Shown: positions 43,507 through 52,556, counted from the first letter of the stretch. The stretch: DNA of 64,000 bases from Trinickia sp. Y13 (GCF_029522115.1 NZ_JAKWFK010000014.1:1-64000); one strand, 5' to 3'. Notes: generated by a model from the letters alone, not told the origin. Program-made: numbers and translations.

Positions 43507-45605
43507 GCTTGACCCCCAATGAGGTTAACGACTTTGATCGTGCGCGTCTCGGGCACTTCGGCATACGAGAGCACTTTCAATTGCGGCAGGCTGCGTCGCA
43601 GGAATCGCGCGAGCATCGCGCGAAGCGCGTGCTGCACGAGCAGCACCGGAGGCAGCCCGGCGTTTTGTTGACGGGTGATCGCCCTTTGCGTCGCCGTGAG
43701 GAGCGTGTGCGCGAGGCCCGGCTCGAGGCCAGGGTTCGCACCCGTCGAGAGCGCTTGCGACAGCACACGTTCGAGATTCGAATCGAGGCCCATCACCTGC
43801 ATTTCGTTCGCGCCCGGATACCACTGCTGCGTGATCGCGCGGCCGAGAGCCAGACGCACGCTCGCGGTCAGGTCGTGCGCGTCGGTCTGCTTGCCCGCGT
43901 GCTCGGAGAGCGCTTCGAGGATCGTGCGCATATCGCGAATCGGCACGCCTTCCTCGAGCAGGTTCTGCAGCACCTTTTGCAGCGTCGTGAGCGAAAGCGT
44001 CTTAGGCACCAAATCTTCGATGAGCGAAGGGGCGTCCTTGCCGGTGCGCGTGACCAGCGCTTGCACTTCCTGGCGGCCGAGCAATTCCGCGGCATGCTGC
44101 ACGACCAGATGGTTCAAGTGCGTCGCCACGACGGTGCTGGCGTCGACGACGGTGTAGCCGTACACCTGCGCTTGCTCGCGCAAGTTCGTGTCGATCCAGA
44201 CTGCGGGCAAGCCGAAGGCCGGGTCTTGCGTCGGTTGGCCCGGCAGCGCGGCCGTGACCTGCCCCGGATTGATCGCGAGCCACTGGCCGGGGTACGCTTC
44301 GCCCACACCCACTTCGACACCCTTGAGCGCGATCCGGTAACCGTTCGGGCGCAGTTCCAAGTTGTCGCGAATGTGGATGACCGGCGGCAGAAAACCGATT
44401 TCCTGCGCGAACTTCTTGCGGATGCTCTTGATGCGCTTGAGCAGTTCGCCGTCGCTGTTCTTGTCGACGAGCGGGATCAAGCGGTAGCCCACTTCGAGGC
44501 CCAGCGTGTCGATCAGCGTGACGTCGTCCCAGCTCGCTTCGTTGTTCTCCGCGGGGGCCGCGACGGCCGGCGCCACGTCGACGAGCGACACGCCCGCCTT
44601 GGCCGCTTCGCTGCGCTTTTTCATCGTGCGGCCGAGCTGAATCGCGCCGCCGCCGAGCAGCAAGAACGCGAAGTGCGGCATGTTCGGGATCAAGCCGAGC
44701 AGGACGATGATCGAGCCCGTGATCATCAACACGCGCGGGTTCGTGAAGAGCTGCCCCGTGAGTTGGGTCCCGATGTCTTCGTCGGTGGCCACACGCGAGA
44801 CGATCACGCCCGCCGCCGTCGAGATGACGAGCGAAGGAATCTGAGCGACGAGGCCGTCACCGATCGTGAGCAGCGTGTAGGTCTTGCCGGCCGCGGCGAA
44901 ATCCATTCCGTGCTGGACGACGCCCACGATCAGGCCGCCGAATACGTTGACGACCATGATGATGAGGCCCGCGATCGCGTCGCCGCGCACGAACTTCGAT
45001 GCACCGTCCATCGCGCCGTAGAACTCGGCTTCTTGCGACACCGACTGGCGACGCTTGCGCGCGCCTTCTTCGTTGATGAGGCCGGCATTCAGATCGGCGT
45101 CGATCGCCATCTGCTTGCCCGGCATCGCATCGAGCGTGAAGCGTGCGGCCACTTCGGCGATACGCCCCGCGCCCTTGGTGATCACCATGAAGTTGATGAC
45201 CATCAGGATGGCGAACACGACGATGCCGACCGCGAAGTTGCCGCCCACGAGGAAGTGGCCGAACGATTCGATCACTTGGCCTGCGGCGCCCGGGCCCTTG
45301 TGGCCTTCGAGCAGCACGACGCGCGTGGAGGCGACGTTCAGCGACAGGCGCAGCAACGTCGAGAACAAGAGCACCGCCGGGAAGGCCGCGAAATCGAGCG
45401 GCTTTTGCGTGTACATGCTGACGAGCAGCACCATCACCGACAGCGCGATATTGAACGTGAACAGCAGATCGAGCAGGAACGGCGGCAACGGCAGAATCAT
45501 CATGCCGAGGATCATGCAGATCAGGATCGGACCTGCGAGCGCGCGCAGGTTCGTGCCGCTCAGCATTTGGCTCTTGCCGAACAGGGTGCCGACGCGGGCG
45601 TTCAT
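43503..45605 (-). CDS. flhA: FlhA export-gate protein
   Basis: 700 residues. About eight N-terminal membrane helices with LRLSLNVASTRVVLLEGH and the FHIPEP-type loop AGRIAEVAARFTLDAMPGKQ, then DADLNAGLINEEGARKRR. The C-terminal cytoplasmic nonamer-ring domain (about 350-700) ends with LPQLKVLSYAEVPETRTIKV. It receives FliI/FliJ and chaperone-substrate complexes. ATG 45605 overlaps the flhB stop (ATGA). Confidence 0.97.
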   Translation of the reverse strand: MNARVGTLFGKSQMLSGTNLRALAGPILICMILGMMILPLPPFLLDLLFTFNIALSVMVLLVSMYTQKPLDFAAFPAVLLFSTLLRLSLNVASTRVVLLEGHKGPGAAGQVIESFGHFLVGGNFAVGIVVFAILMVINFMVITKGAGRIAEVAARFTLDAMPGKQMAIDADLNAGLINEEGARKRRQSVSQEAEFYGAMDGASKFVRGDAIAGLIIMVVNVFGGLIVGVVQHGMDFAAAGKTYTLLTIGDGLVAQIPSLVISTAAGVIVSRVATDEDIGTQLTGQLFTNPRVLMITGSIIVLLGLIPNMPHFAFLLLGGGAIQLGRTMKKRSEAAKAGVSLVDVAPAVAAPAENNEASWDDVTLIDTLGLEVGYRLIPLVDKNSDGELLKRIKSIRKKFAQEIGFLPPVIHIRDNLELRPNGYRIALKGVEVGVGEAYPGQWLAINPGQVTAALPGQPTQDPAFGLPAVWIDTNLREQAQVYGYTVVDASTVVATHLNHLVVQHAAELLGRQEVQALVTRTGKDAPSLIEDLVPKTLSLTTLQKVLQNLLEEGVPIRDMRTILEALSEHAGKQTDAHDLTASVRLALGRAITQQWYPGANEMQVMGLDSNLERVLSQALSTGANPGLEPGLAHTLLTATQRAITRQQNAGLPPVLLVQHALRAMLARFLRRSLPQLKVLSYAEVPETRTIKVVNLIGGQA

Positions 45606-46807
45606 GCCGATGCTCCTTCGTTGGGTTCGCCGAGCGCTTCGTCGGCTTCTTCACGTTCGTCGGACTCGGAAATCGGGCCCTTCTTGTCCAGTTCGGCAGG
45701 CACGTCGAGTTCGGTCGGCGCAGCCGGAACATCGCCGCCTTCCTCGCGGAACTTGCGCAGTTGATAAACCCAGGCCAGCACTTCGGCCACGGCGTTGTAG
45801 AGCACGCCCGGGATTTCGCGATTCAATTCGACGTTGTGATAAAGCGCGCGAGCGAGCGGCGGCGCTTCGAGCATGGCGACGTTGTTTTCCGTAGCGACTT
45901 CGCGAATGCGGGCGGCGACGAGGTTCACGCCCTTGGCGACGACCTTCGGCGCGCGCATTTCACCGTCTGCGTACTTGAGCGCGACCGCGTAATGCGTAGG
46001 GTTCGTGACCACCACGTCGGCGGTGGGCACCGCGGCCATCATGCGGCGGCGGGCGATTGCGCGTTGCTGCTGGCGGATCTTGCCTTTGACGTGCGGGTCG
46101 CCTTCGTTTTCACGGTGTTCCCGCTTCACTTCTTCCTTCGTCATGCGCAGCTTCTTGTGGTACTGCCAGAGTTGATAGGGAACGTCGGCTGCGGCGATCA
46201 CGAACATGCCGGCCACGGTCGTCGCGCAGCATGCGGCGACGATCGAGAGCCCATGGCCGAGCGCCTTGTGCAGCGGCTCGCCTGCCAGCGCGAGGATTTC
46301 GGTCTTGCGATGCCAAATGGCCGTGCCGCCGATGATGCCGACGAGCAGCGTCTTGGCCAGCGACATGCCGAGTTGGATGACGCCGTTGATCGAGAAGATG
46401 CGGCCCATGCCCGCGATGGGGTCGAGCCGTTCGAACTTGAATTCGAACACTTTCGGAGAAAGCAGCCAGCCGCCGAGCGCCATTGGCGCGGCGATCGCGG
46501 CCAAGCCCGTCAGCGCGAGAATCGGCGTAACTGCCAGGAACGCTTCGCGCCCGGCGTTGCCCGCGCCGATCAGCATGCGGTTGGTGTCGACGAGGCTCGC
46601 GTGGTTGAACGTGAATGCGCCGCGCAGCATGTCTTGCAGATGCAGGCCGATCGGCCCCGACAGGCCCCACACGCCGAAGAAGCCGGCGCCCAAGAGCGCG
46701 AACGTCGCCAATTCCCGCGAGCGCGCAACCTGCCCCTCCGAGCGCGCCTTCTCCAGGCGCCGGGGGGTTGCCGCTTCGGTTTTGTCGAGGTCGCTGTCCT
46801 CTGCCAC
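45602..46807 (-). CDS. flhB: FlhB export-gate switch protein
   Basis: 401 residues. Four membrane helices are followed by a cytoplasmic domain with the autocleavage motif ADVVVTNPTHYAVALKY and RIREVATENNVAMLEAPPLA, then LYNAVAEVLAWVYQLRKF. The N-terminus EDSDLDKTEAATPRRLEKAR is the family start. It switches export from rod/hook to filament substrates after a FliK signal. First gene of flhBAFG-fliA. The tail past ~355 is a Glu/Asp-rich extension. Confidence 0.97.
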   Translation of the reverse strand: MAEDSDLDKTEAATPRRLEKARSEGQVARSRELATFALLGAGFFGVWGLSGPIGLHLQDMLRGAFTFNHASLVDTNRMLIGAGNAGREAFLAVTPILALTGLAAIAAPMALGGWLLSPKVFEFKFERLDPIAGMGRIFSINGVIQLGMSLAKTLLVGIIGGTAIWHRKTEILALAGEPLHKALGHGLSIVAACCATTVAGMFVIAAADVPYQLWQYHKKLRMTKEEVKREHRENEGDPHVKGKIRQQQRAIARRRMMAAVPTADVVVTNPTHYAVALKYADGEMRAPKVVAKGVNLVAARIREVATENNVAMLEAPPLARALYHNVELNREIPGVLYNAVAEVLAWVYQLRKFREEGGDVPAAPTELDVPAELDKKGPISESDEREEADEALGEPNEGASA

Positions 46808-47055
46808 GGGGTATTTCTCCGAAAGAATCGCGGCGACATGCCGTTATCCAGTGAGAGCGATTATTCCCGCACCGGTCAATCGACGATCGGCGGATAAGGC
46901 GGGGGAAACGGGTGCATTTCGAGTGATCGGCGCGACGGCGGGGCGCGCGCCGCAGGGGGCGTAAGAGCGAGGAAGAGCGCGGGGGAGCGAAGGCGCGACG
47001 CGCTAGCGCAGCATTCGCCGCGCCAGCGGGTTCGAAGAAAGGATAACGAAAGGAA

Positions 47056-47081
47056 ACGGCTCCCTTGGAGCGGGGAGCCGT
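47056..47081 (-). terminator. Terminator after the first DUF3443 gene
   Basis: ACGGCTCCC (47056-47064) pairs with GGGAGCCGT (47073-47081), 8-nt loop. On the minus strand the tail is TTCCTTTCGTT, moderately U-rich. It lies just past the stop at 47089 and separates this gene from flhB. Confidence 0.65.
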
Positions 47082-47088
47082 GGCAGCC

Positions 47089-48336
47089 TTAGAACGCGAC
47101 GAACGGGCTCGCGCCGCCCGAGCCCGTTTGGTCCATGCCGTAGTAGACCGTCTTGCCGTAGAAGAACGGCATGCCGAAATCGATGAAGGTGGCACCGCTA
47201 CCAAGGCTGCCGGCAAGGTTGTTCAATGCGTAATTGCCGTTCGCGAGCAGCGTGCTCGCGTTGCCGATGGACATTTGCTGCGCGCTGCCGCTGGGCGCAC
47301 CGGGCGAACTGCCGTTGAAATCGGCCACCGTCACGGTCCGCGTGGTCGCTGAAGCCGGGCAATAGAACGCAGACGCAGCGCCCGAGCAGGCAGGCAGCGT
47401 GTTGTCGGTGAAAAAGTACGCATTCGACCCCGAATCGAAGAAAGCCACGACCGCGTTGCCGGTGAAGGTGGCGTTCACATCGCCGTACGCGTTCGTCGTG
47501 AGCTTGAGCACCGTGGTGGGCAACGCATTGTTCGATTGCGTATTGATGCCGAACGTGAGCATGCCGCTGACCGTGCTCTGCCCGGTCGGGCCAATGCTAG
47601 GCATCGATAAGATCACGCCGTTGTCGTTGGGCGCGAACTTGACGACGGGATTGGTCACTTGCTGCGCTTCTGCAACGAGCGTCTGCGCGCAATTCGTGCC
47701 GTTGGGGCACGCGTAGTAATTGCTGTTGCCCACTGGCGCAGTCGCACAGGTCGCGCCGCAATCATTGGGCGCAACGCCCACGCCCAAGATGCCGTTCGCG
47801 CCAAGATCGGCTGGCGTCAATTCGAGCGTGCCTGACGAACAGCCCCCTGTGGACACCGCGCCTTGCGGCATGTCGCCAACGATCTGAATCGGCAGGCTGC
47901 CGGCCGTTTCTTTTCCGATGGTCACGTCGGCCGTGCGGATCGAGCCCCAGGTGTAACCGTCGGCGAACGCCGTGCATTCGGCCAGTTGGACGCCGGCGAC
48001 CGTCTCCTTCGGCAATGCGCCCAGCACTTGGCTTGCTGCCGAGCTGGCAAGCCGAAGCCCGAACGATTCCGTATCGACTTGAACGTTGTCGACGGTTTGG
48101 CATGTGGACGAACCCGGCACGCAGATCGTCACGCTGACGGTTGGGATATTCGCGACGCCTTCGACGCCCCGGCCGACCGTCACGACGGCTTGGTTCGCTG
48201 CCGGTTGCACGCCGCCGGCGCTGCCGCCGCTTCCACCGCTGTCGCCGCCACCGCCGCACGCCGCGACGAAGGTCGCGAGGGTTGCCACACCGAGCGCCCT
48301 GAGCGCCCTAAAGAGTTTGCTGTGAGTGCGCAACAT
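47089..48336 (-). CDS. DUF3443 lipoprotein, pepsin-like motifs (copy 1)
   Basis: 415 residues. Lipoprotein signal with VAAC (C27), then a Gly/Ser-rich tether. Motifs along the chain: VQVDTESFGLRL (D88-T89-E90), NGILGVG (near 180), AFFDSGSNAYFF (D300-S301-G302) and IDFGMPFFYGKTVYYGMD near the end. These mirror the two active-site loops, the GILG strand and the C-terminal block of pepsin-family proteases, but the first lobe has DTE in place of DTG. It may be an inactive or altered copy. It follows a DUF2844 gene by 51 bases, the same pairing as in the copy at 49291. Confidence 0.85.
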   Translation of the reverse strand: MLRTHSKLFRALRALGVATLATFVAACGGGGDSGGSGGSAGGVQPAANQAVVTVGRGVEGVANIPTVSVTICVPGSSTCQTVDNVQVDTESFGLRLASSAASQVLGALPKETVAGVQLAECTAFADGYTWGSIRTADVTIGKETAGSLPIQIVGDMPQGAVSTGGCSSGTLELTPADLGANGILGVGVAPNDCGATCATAPVGNSNYYACPNGTNCAQTLVAEAQQVTNPVVKFAPNDNGVILSMPSIGPTGQSTVSGMLTFGINTQSNNALPTTVLKLTTNAYGDVNATFTGNAVVAFFDSGSNAYFFTDNTLPACSGAASAFYCPASATTRTVTVADFNGSSPGAPSGSAQQMSIGNASTLLANGNYALNNLAGSLGSGATFIDFGMPFFYGKTVYYGMDQTGSGGASPFVAF

Positions 48337-48387
48337 AGTTCTCCCTGGTTCTCTCGCTCGCTTACGCGTTTATTTGCTCGGGCCGGG

Positions 48388-48903
48388 TTACTTGATGTCG
48401 GCGCCCGTCAAGCCTGCAGGCAGTGCGCTCGGCAGCCAGGCTTGGCCGAAGAACGACCCCATGTGACCGCCCGAATGCACAACGAGGTCGGATTGCTCAA
48501 CCGCCACGGGCCCCCGTGCATGACGGGCGGCACGCTGCGCTTTGACCCCGCTTGCGTATTGCGGGAAATAATTACCGAGCAACGTCTGTAAATCAGGCAT
48601 GCGCGGACCGTTCCAGGCAATCCCGAACACGGTGCCTCCAGCGCCGATGTATTCGCGCACTTGGGTGCCGGTGGAAAAGGTCGTCGAACGGATGGAGTAG
48701 GGCGAGGAGGTGCTGGTTCCGGACGCGATCCCTCCCGTTGCCGCGGACGCCGCGTGGGCAGTGGTGACCACGGCATTGGTGGCCCCGCTCGGCGTTGTCA
48801 TCGGTGCACCGCCGAGAACTGCCCAGGCAAAAGAAGGCACGGCAGCGAACGCGCCGGTAGTGAGTGCCGTGCGTACAACGGCGCGTAAAGGACGATTCAA
48901 CAT
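48388..48903 (-). CDS. DUF2844 secreted protein (copy 1)
   Basis: 171 residues. The signal peptide (about 1-29) is followed by the mature start LGGAPMTTPSGA. The conserved C-terminal half has VREYIGAGGTVFGIAWNGPR, MPDLQTLLGNYFPQY and HSGGHMGSFFGQAWLPSALP. The family is uncharacterised and usually sits just upstream of a DUF3443 gene, as here. The start ATG 48903 (MLNRPLRAVV) begins the signal peptide; the frame stays open upstream. A periplasmic or surface partner of the neighbouring lipoprotein is inferred. Confidence 0.85.
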   Translation of the reverse strand: MLNRPLRAVVRTALTTGAFAAVPSFAWAVLGGAPMTTPSGATNAVVTTAHAASAATGGIASGTSTSSPYSIRSTTFSTGTQVREYIGAGGTVFGIAWNGPRMPDLQTLLGNYFPQYASGVKAQRAARHARGPVAVEQSDLVVHSGGHMGSFFGQAWLPSALPAGLTGADIK

Positions 48904-49290
48904 CGGATCGGTTCCTCCTGGTTGGAATCGGTGAGCGCGCGTGAGTGTCGTCGTCGGCACCATCGACGCCGACGATCCAATGTTGTTCTTCTTAAGAATC
49001 TAGTACATGCTGGCGCAGACAGCTAATCGCAAGCAGCAATAGCAAGGACGATGCCAAGAGGACGACTTGGGAGCTGCCGCTGCGCCGTCAGGAAGCATGG
49101 AAACGGTGACGGTGTAGCAAATGCGCGACGGGGCAGCGGAGGGGGATTCGAGCGGAGGTCTGTCTGAAGCGCGAAATGAAGGGCGGCGCGCTCAAGGCGA
49201 GTGTTGACCAGGGGAAGCTACGCGCAGCCGATCGTCCGCGAGCGGCGACGCGGCCGCACGAGGACGATCGGCTGGTACGACACAGCAGCT
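48904..49290. other. Intergenic region between the two DUF2844/DUF3443 pairs
   Basis: 387 bases without a supportable gene. It must hold the promoter of the 48388-48903 gene near its left end. Its only clear structure is the inverted repeat at 49225-49274, close to the stop of the copy-2 DUF3443 gene. Confidence 0.6.
49225..49274. repeat. Perfect 13-bp inverted repeat downstream of DUF3443 copy 2
   Basis: CAGCCGATCGTCC (49225-49237) and GGACGATCGGCTG (49262-49274), 24-nt GC-rich loop. It begins 16 bases after the stop at 49291 on the minus strand. No T run follows, so it may be a Rho-independent-like stabiliser rather than a classic terminator. Confidence 0.6.
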
Positions 49291-50670
49291 TTAGAAAGCA
49301 ACGTAGGCCGTCGTTCCTACGTTAAGCGTTCCGCTGTTCGCGGTATCGTAGTTGAAATAGACCGTACGCCCATAGAAGAATGGCATGCCGAAATCGACCG
49401 CCAACAACCCGGAGTCGCCGCCAAGGTTGGAGAACGCAAACCCGCCGCCATTGCGCAGGTTGAGCCAGTTTTCGATGTTGATCGCCAGCGAAGCCGTCGT
49501 ACCGTTGAAGCCGGTCACGGAAGGCTGCAGCGGCACAGCCGAGACAGGGCAATAGAAACCGCTGCCGTCCGAGCAAGCAGCGAGACCGGGGGTGTTGGGG
49601 AAGAAAATCCCGTTCGATCCCGTATCGAAAAATGCCGCGCGCTGAGTCGACGAAGTGTCCGAATACGTCGTACCACTCAGCGATGCGCTCTTGACGTCCC
49701 CATAGTGATCCGTCGTGAACGTTTGGATGCCCGAGGACGGCACCGCATTGTTTGCTTGCGTACCGAGCCCGAACGTCAAGTAACCGGAAGCGCTTATCGC
49801 GCCCGAGGCTCCGACAGTCGGCATATTCAAAATCACGCCGTTCGTGTTCGCGCTCGCAAAAAACTGAACCGGGTTGGCCACTTGCTGGGTGTTCGGCACG
49901 GCCAAGTCGGTGCAGTTGCTCATCGTGCCACCGCTCAACGTGCATCCGTAATAGAGATCGTTGTTGGTCGTGACCTGGCAAACCGTGCCGCAGTCATATT
50001 TCGCCGTCCCGATACCGAGAATGCCGTTTGCGGCGAGAGAGAATGGCGTGTCGTGAAGCGTCGTTGGGCTGGCACAGGCGTTGTTGCTGCCGCCGGCTGC
50101 CGATTGCGCGATGTCGCCCAGAATATGGACAGGCATGCCCGAGGTCGCCGTCGCGCTCTCGCCACCGATCTTCACATCCGCCAGGCGTACCGATCCCCAT
50201 GACGAACCGTCGGCGAAGCCCATGCATTCGGCCACGGCTTGTCCCGACACCGTCTCGACCGGCAACGCATTGAGCATCGTGCTGTTCAGTGCACTGGAGG
50301 TCAGCCTCAATCCGGACGATCCCGTGTCGAGTTGGATGTTGTTGATGGTCTGGCAGACGCTCGTGCCGTGCTGGCAAACGGTTACGCTCACCATCGGGAT
50401 GTTTGCCGCACCCATCGCGGAAGACACCAGGACCGCCACCTGATTGGTCGCCAACGAAGCCGGCGTACTCGAGACAGGGCCGCTCGCGACGATGCTCGAG
50501 CTGCCGCTGGTGCTGCCGGAGGTGGTCCCGCTGGTGCTGCCGCTACTGGATGTGGTGCTTGCGGTGCTGCTAGAGCCCCCGCCGCCGCCGCAACCCGCGA
50601 CAAGGCCGACGATTGCCGCCAACCCGAACGCACTCAGCGTGCGGGCCAATGCTTTATTGATCTGCAACAT
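49291..50670 (-). CDS. DUF3443 lipoprotein, pepsin-like motifs (copy 2)
   Basis: 459 residues. Lipobox VAGC (C27), then a long Ser/Gly/Thr tether (about 28-75). It has both canonical aspartic-protease loops, IQLDTGSSGLRL (D115-T116-G117) and AFFDTGSNGIFF (D349-T350-G351), plus NGILGIG (near 217) and VDFGMPFFYGRTVYFNYD at the C-terminus. By motif it should be a pepsin-like protease on the outer membrane or facing the periplasm; activity is inferred. Eight or more Cys suggest disulfides. ATG 50670 is the signal start; the frame continues upstream into the DUF2844 gene. It follows that gene by 22 bases. Confidence 0.87.
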   Translation of the reverse strand: MLQINKALARTLSAFGLAAIVGLVAGCGGGGGSSSTASTTSSSGSTSGTTSGSTSGSSSIVASGPVSSTPASLATNQVAVLVSSAMGAANIPMVSVTVCQHGTSVCQTINNIQLDTGSSGLRLTSSALNSTMLNALPVETVSGQAVAECMGFADGSSWGSVRLADVKIGGESATATSGMPVHILGDIAQSAAGGSNNACASPTTLHDTPFSLAANGILGIGTAKYDCGTVCQVTTNNDLYYGCTLSGGTMSNCTDLAVPNTQQVANPVQFFASANTNGVILNMPTVGASGAISASGYLTFGLGTQANNAVPSSGIQTFTTDHYGDVKSASLSGTTYSDTSSTQRAAFFDTGSNGIFFPNTPGLAACSDGSGFYCPVSAVPLQPSVTGFNGTTASLAINIENWLNLRNGGGFAFSNLGGDSGLLAVDFGMPFFYGRTVYFNYDTANSGTLNVGTTAYVAF

Positions 50671-50692
50671 GGTTCTGCTTGCCCTCGATCGT

Positions 50693-51202
50693 TTATTGGA
50701 TATCAGAAGCACTGACGCCGACTGGCAAAGCCGAGGGCAAATAGGCTTGTCCGCCGAACGCGCCCATGTGGCCGCCCGAGCGCACCACAAGACCAGGCAG
50801 TTCGATCACGAGAGGGCCGCGGCCGGGATGCGCCGCGCGCAGCGCGTTACGCGCGCTATCGAATTGAGGGAAGTAATTGCCGAGCAGCACCGCCAGGTTG
50901 GGCATGGCAGGCCCGCCCCACGCAATACCGAATACGGTGCCGGCTGTCGAGGTGTACTCGCGCACGATCGTGCCGCTGCCGAAAGTCGTTTGCGTCACCG
51001 TATAGGAAGCCGCGCTCGTGGCGCTCGCCGCACCCGATGCGGCATGAACGACAGAAGAGACGGGAGACACTGAAACGGACGTCGCGCCGGCAGGCGGCGG
51101 CGTGGGTGTGCCGCCGAGCGCGGCGAGCGCGGGCGCGGCCACGCCCAATACCCCGCAGGTCAGCGCGGCGCAAAACGCGGCGCGCATGGTTTTATTCGAC
51201 AT
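50693..51202 (-). CDS. DUF2844 secreted protein (copy 2)
   Basis: 169 residues. Signal peptide about 1-28 (AAFCAALTCGVLGVAAPALA), then LGGTPTPPPAGATSV. The C-terminal half shares VREYTSTAGTVFGIAWGGPA, MPNLAVLLGNYFPQF and RSGGHMGAFGGQAYLPSALP with copy 1. Located directly upstream of DUF3443 copy 2, so the pair has been duplicated as a unit. Function unknown. Confidence 0.85.
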   Translation of the reverse strand: MSNKTMRAAFCAALTCGVLGVAAPALAALGGTPTPPPAGATSVSVSPVSSVVHAASGAASATSAASYTVTQTTFGSGTIVREYTSTAGTVFGIAWGGPAMPNLAVLLGNYFPQFDSARNALRAAHPGRGPLVIELPGLVVRSGGHMGAFGGQAYLPSALPVGVSASDIQ

Positions 51203-51386
51203 TTTTAATAAGCCTCTTATTGGTTGACTTTTTTATCGCGCCCCTCGGCGCTTTTACTTTCATGCCGGAGCCATTTTTAAACACCATCGGCGCTCGAACC
51301 GACGCGCCGGGCGTGCGGGAAATGGACCGAGCGTCATCCCGCGTCGCACATGCACAGGGGCGGCGCCGCGTCCTGCGGCCCGCCCC

Positions 51387-51428
51387 TGGAAACCTGAAAC
51401 CTGAAACCTGAAACCTGAAACCTGAAAT
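51387..51428. repeat. 7-bp tandem repeat (CTGAAAC)n
   Basis: Four perfect CTGAAAC units (51394-51421), flanked by one degenerate copy on each side (TGGAAAC and CTGAAAT). It lies in the 252-bp gap between DUF2844 copy 2 and the end of cheZ, about 190 bp upstream of the DUF2844 start. Confidence 0.85.
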
Positions 51429-51454
51429 TCGAACGCTGCAACGAAGCAATGCCG

Positions 51455-52159
51455 TCAGAACCCCAAGCTCGCCAGCAAATCGTCGACGTCGGATTGATCC
51501 TGCACGACATCCGCACGTCCCTCGGGGTTGATCTGAGGTCCATTGAGCAAGTGATCGGGCGTACCCGTCGCGCCCGGCTCGGCCGCGAGCGCGGCCGCCG
51601 TCTGCGCGAACTGCTCGCGCCGCTCGGGTGCGATGTTTTCCACCAGCACCGTCAAGAGCTGCTGCTCGATGATGTACACCATATCCATGATCTTTTTGAT
51701 GACCTGGCCGGTCAGATCTTGGAAATCCTGCGCCATCATGATTTCGAGCAGCTTTTGATTGGTGGCGGAGGTGGCGTCGGGCACACGCGTGAGGAACTCG
51801 CGCGTGTCGTTCATCAACGTGCGCACTTCCTCGCGCTCGATCGGGGCCGCATACCAGCGCTCCCAGCGAGTGTCGAGTTCGGCCGCATCGGCTTGCAACT
51901 TCTCTTGCAGCGGCTTGGCGATATCGATCGCGGTCAGCACGCGCTCGGCCGCCTGCTCGGTCATGTTCGCGACGTACTTGAGCCGGTCGCGCGCGTCGGG
52001 CACCGCCTCGGCGGCTTGCTCGACATGCTTGTCGAGCCCAAGTTCGCGCATCGAATCGCGCAGCGTCTTCGTCAGTTGGCCGATGCGCGCGAGAATGCGG
52101 TCGGTCGTCAAATCGGGGCCGTCGGCGCCATCCGATTGCGAATTGGTGGCTTCGTTCAC
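51455..52159 (-). CDS. cheZ: CheZ CheY-phosphate phosphatase
   Basis: 234 residues. The long helical hairpin includes MMAQDFQDLTGQVIKKIMDM, the conserved segment with the catalytic Gln. The C-terminal CheY-binding peptide DVDDLLASLGF closes the protein after a flexible linker. It dephosphorylates CheY-P to reset the motor. Last gene of the motAB-che operon, one base after cheY. Confidence 0.95.
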   Translation of the reverse strand: MNEATNSQSDGADGPDLTTDRILARIGQLTKTLRDSMRELGLDKHVEQAAEAVPDARDRLKYVANMTEQAAERVLTAIDIAKPLQEKLQADAAELDTRWERWYAAPIEREEVRTLMNDTREFLTRVPDATSATNQKLLEIMMAQDFQDLTGQVIKKIMDMVYIIEQQLLTVLVENIAPERREQFAQTAAALAAEPGATGTPDHLLNGPQINPEGRADVVQDQSDVDDLLASLGF

Positions 52160-52160
52160 T

Positions 52161-52556
52161 TCAGCTCCCGGCCTTGGTCATCTTCTCGAGAATCTTCGTG
52201 AGTTTTTCATCGAGCGTGGCGGCGGTAAACGGCTTCACCACGTAGCCGCTCGCGCCGGCCTGCGCCGCCGCGATGATGTTTTCCTTCTTCGACTCGGCCG
52301 TCACCATGAGCACCGGCAAGTGCGAAAGCGAGGCGTCAGCGCGAATGCGCTTGAGCATTTCCAAGCCGTCCATATTCGGCATATTCCAGTCGGAAATGAC
52401 GAAATCGAACCCGCCGCCTTGCAAGCGCGACAACCCCGCCGCGCCGTCCTCGGCCTCGTCCACGTTCCCGTAGCCGAGCTCCTTCAACAGGTTGCGAACG
52501 ATCCGGCGCATCGTCGGAAAATCGTCCACCACCAAAATTTTCATGCTTTTGTCCAT
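52161..52556 (-). CDS. cheY: CheY chemotaxis response regulator
   Basis: 131 residues, receiver domain only: D11/D12, phosphoacceptor D56 ([13 protein letters not shown]), Thr in [11 protein letters not shown] and Lys in [11 protein letters not shown]. The [19 protein letters not shown] stretch is the classic motor CheY. CheY-P binds FliM and reverses rotation. AGGG is found just before ATG 52556. It is adjacent to cheZ. Confidence 0.97.
   Translation of the reverse strand: MDKSMKILVVDDFPTMRRIVRNLLKELGYGNVDEAEDGAAGLSRLQGGGFDFVISDWNMPNMDGLEMLKRIRADASLSHLPVLMVTAESKKENIIAAAQAGASGYVVKPFTAATLDEKLTKILEKMTKAGS

Noticed and set aside
43509-45764. A 751-codon plus-strand open frame opposite flhA
   Set aside because: Composition (Arg/Asp/His-rich, no hydrophobic structure) is that of a shadow; flhA is unambiguous on the other strand.
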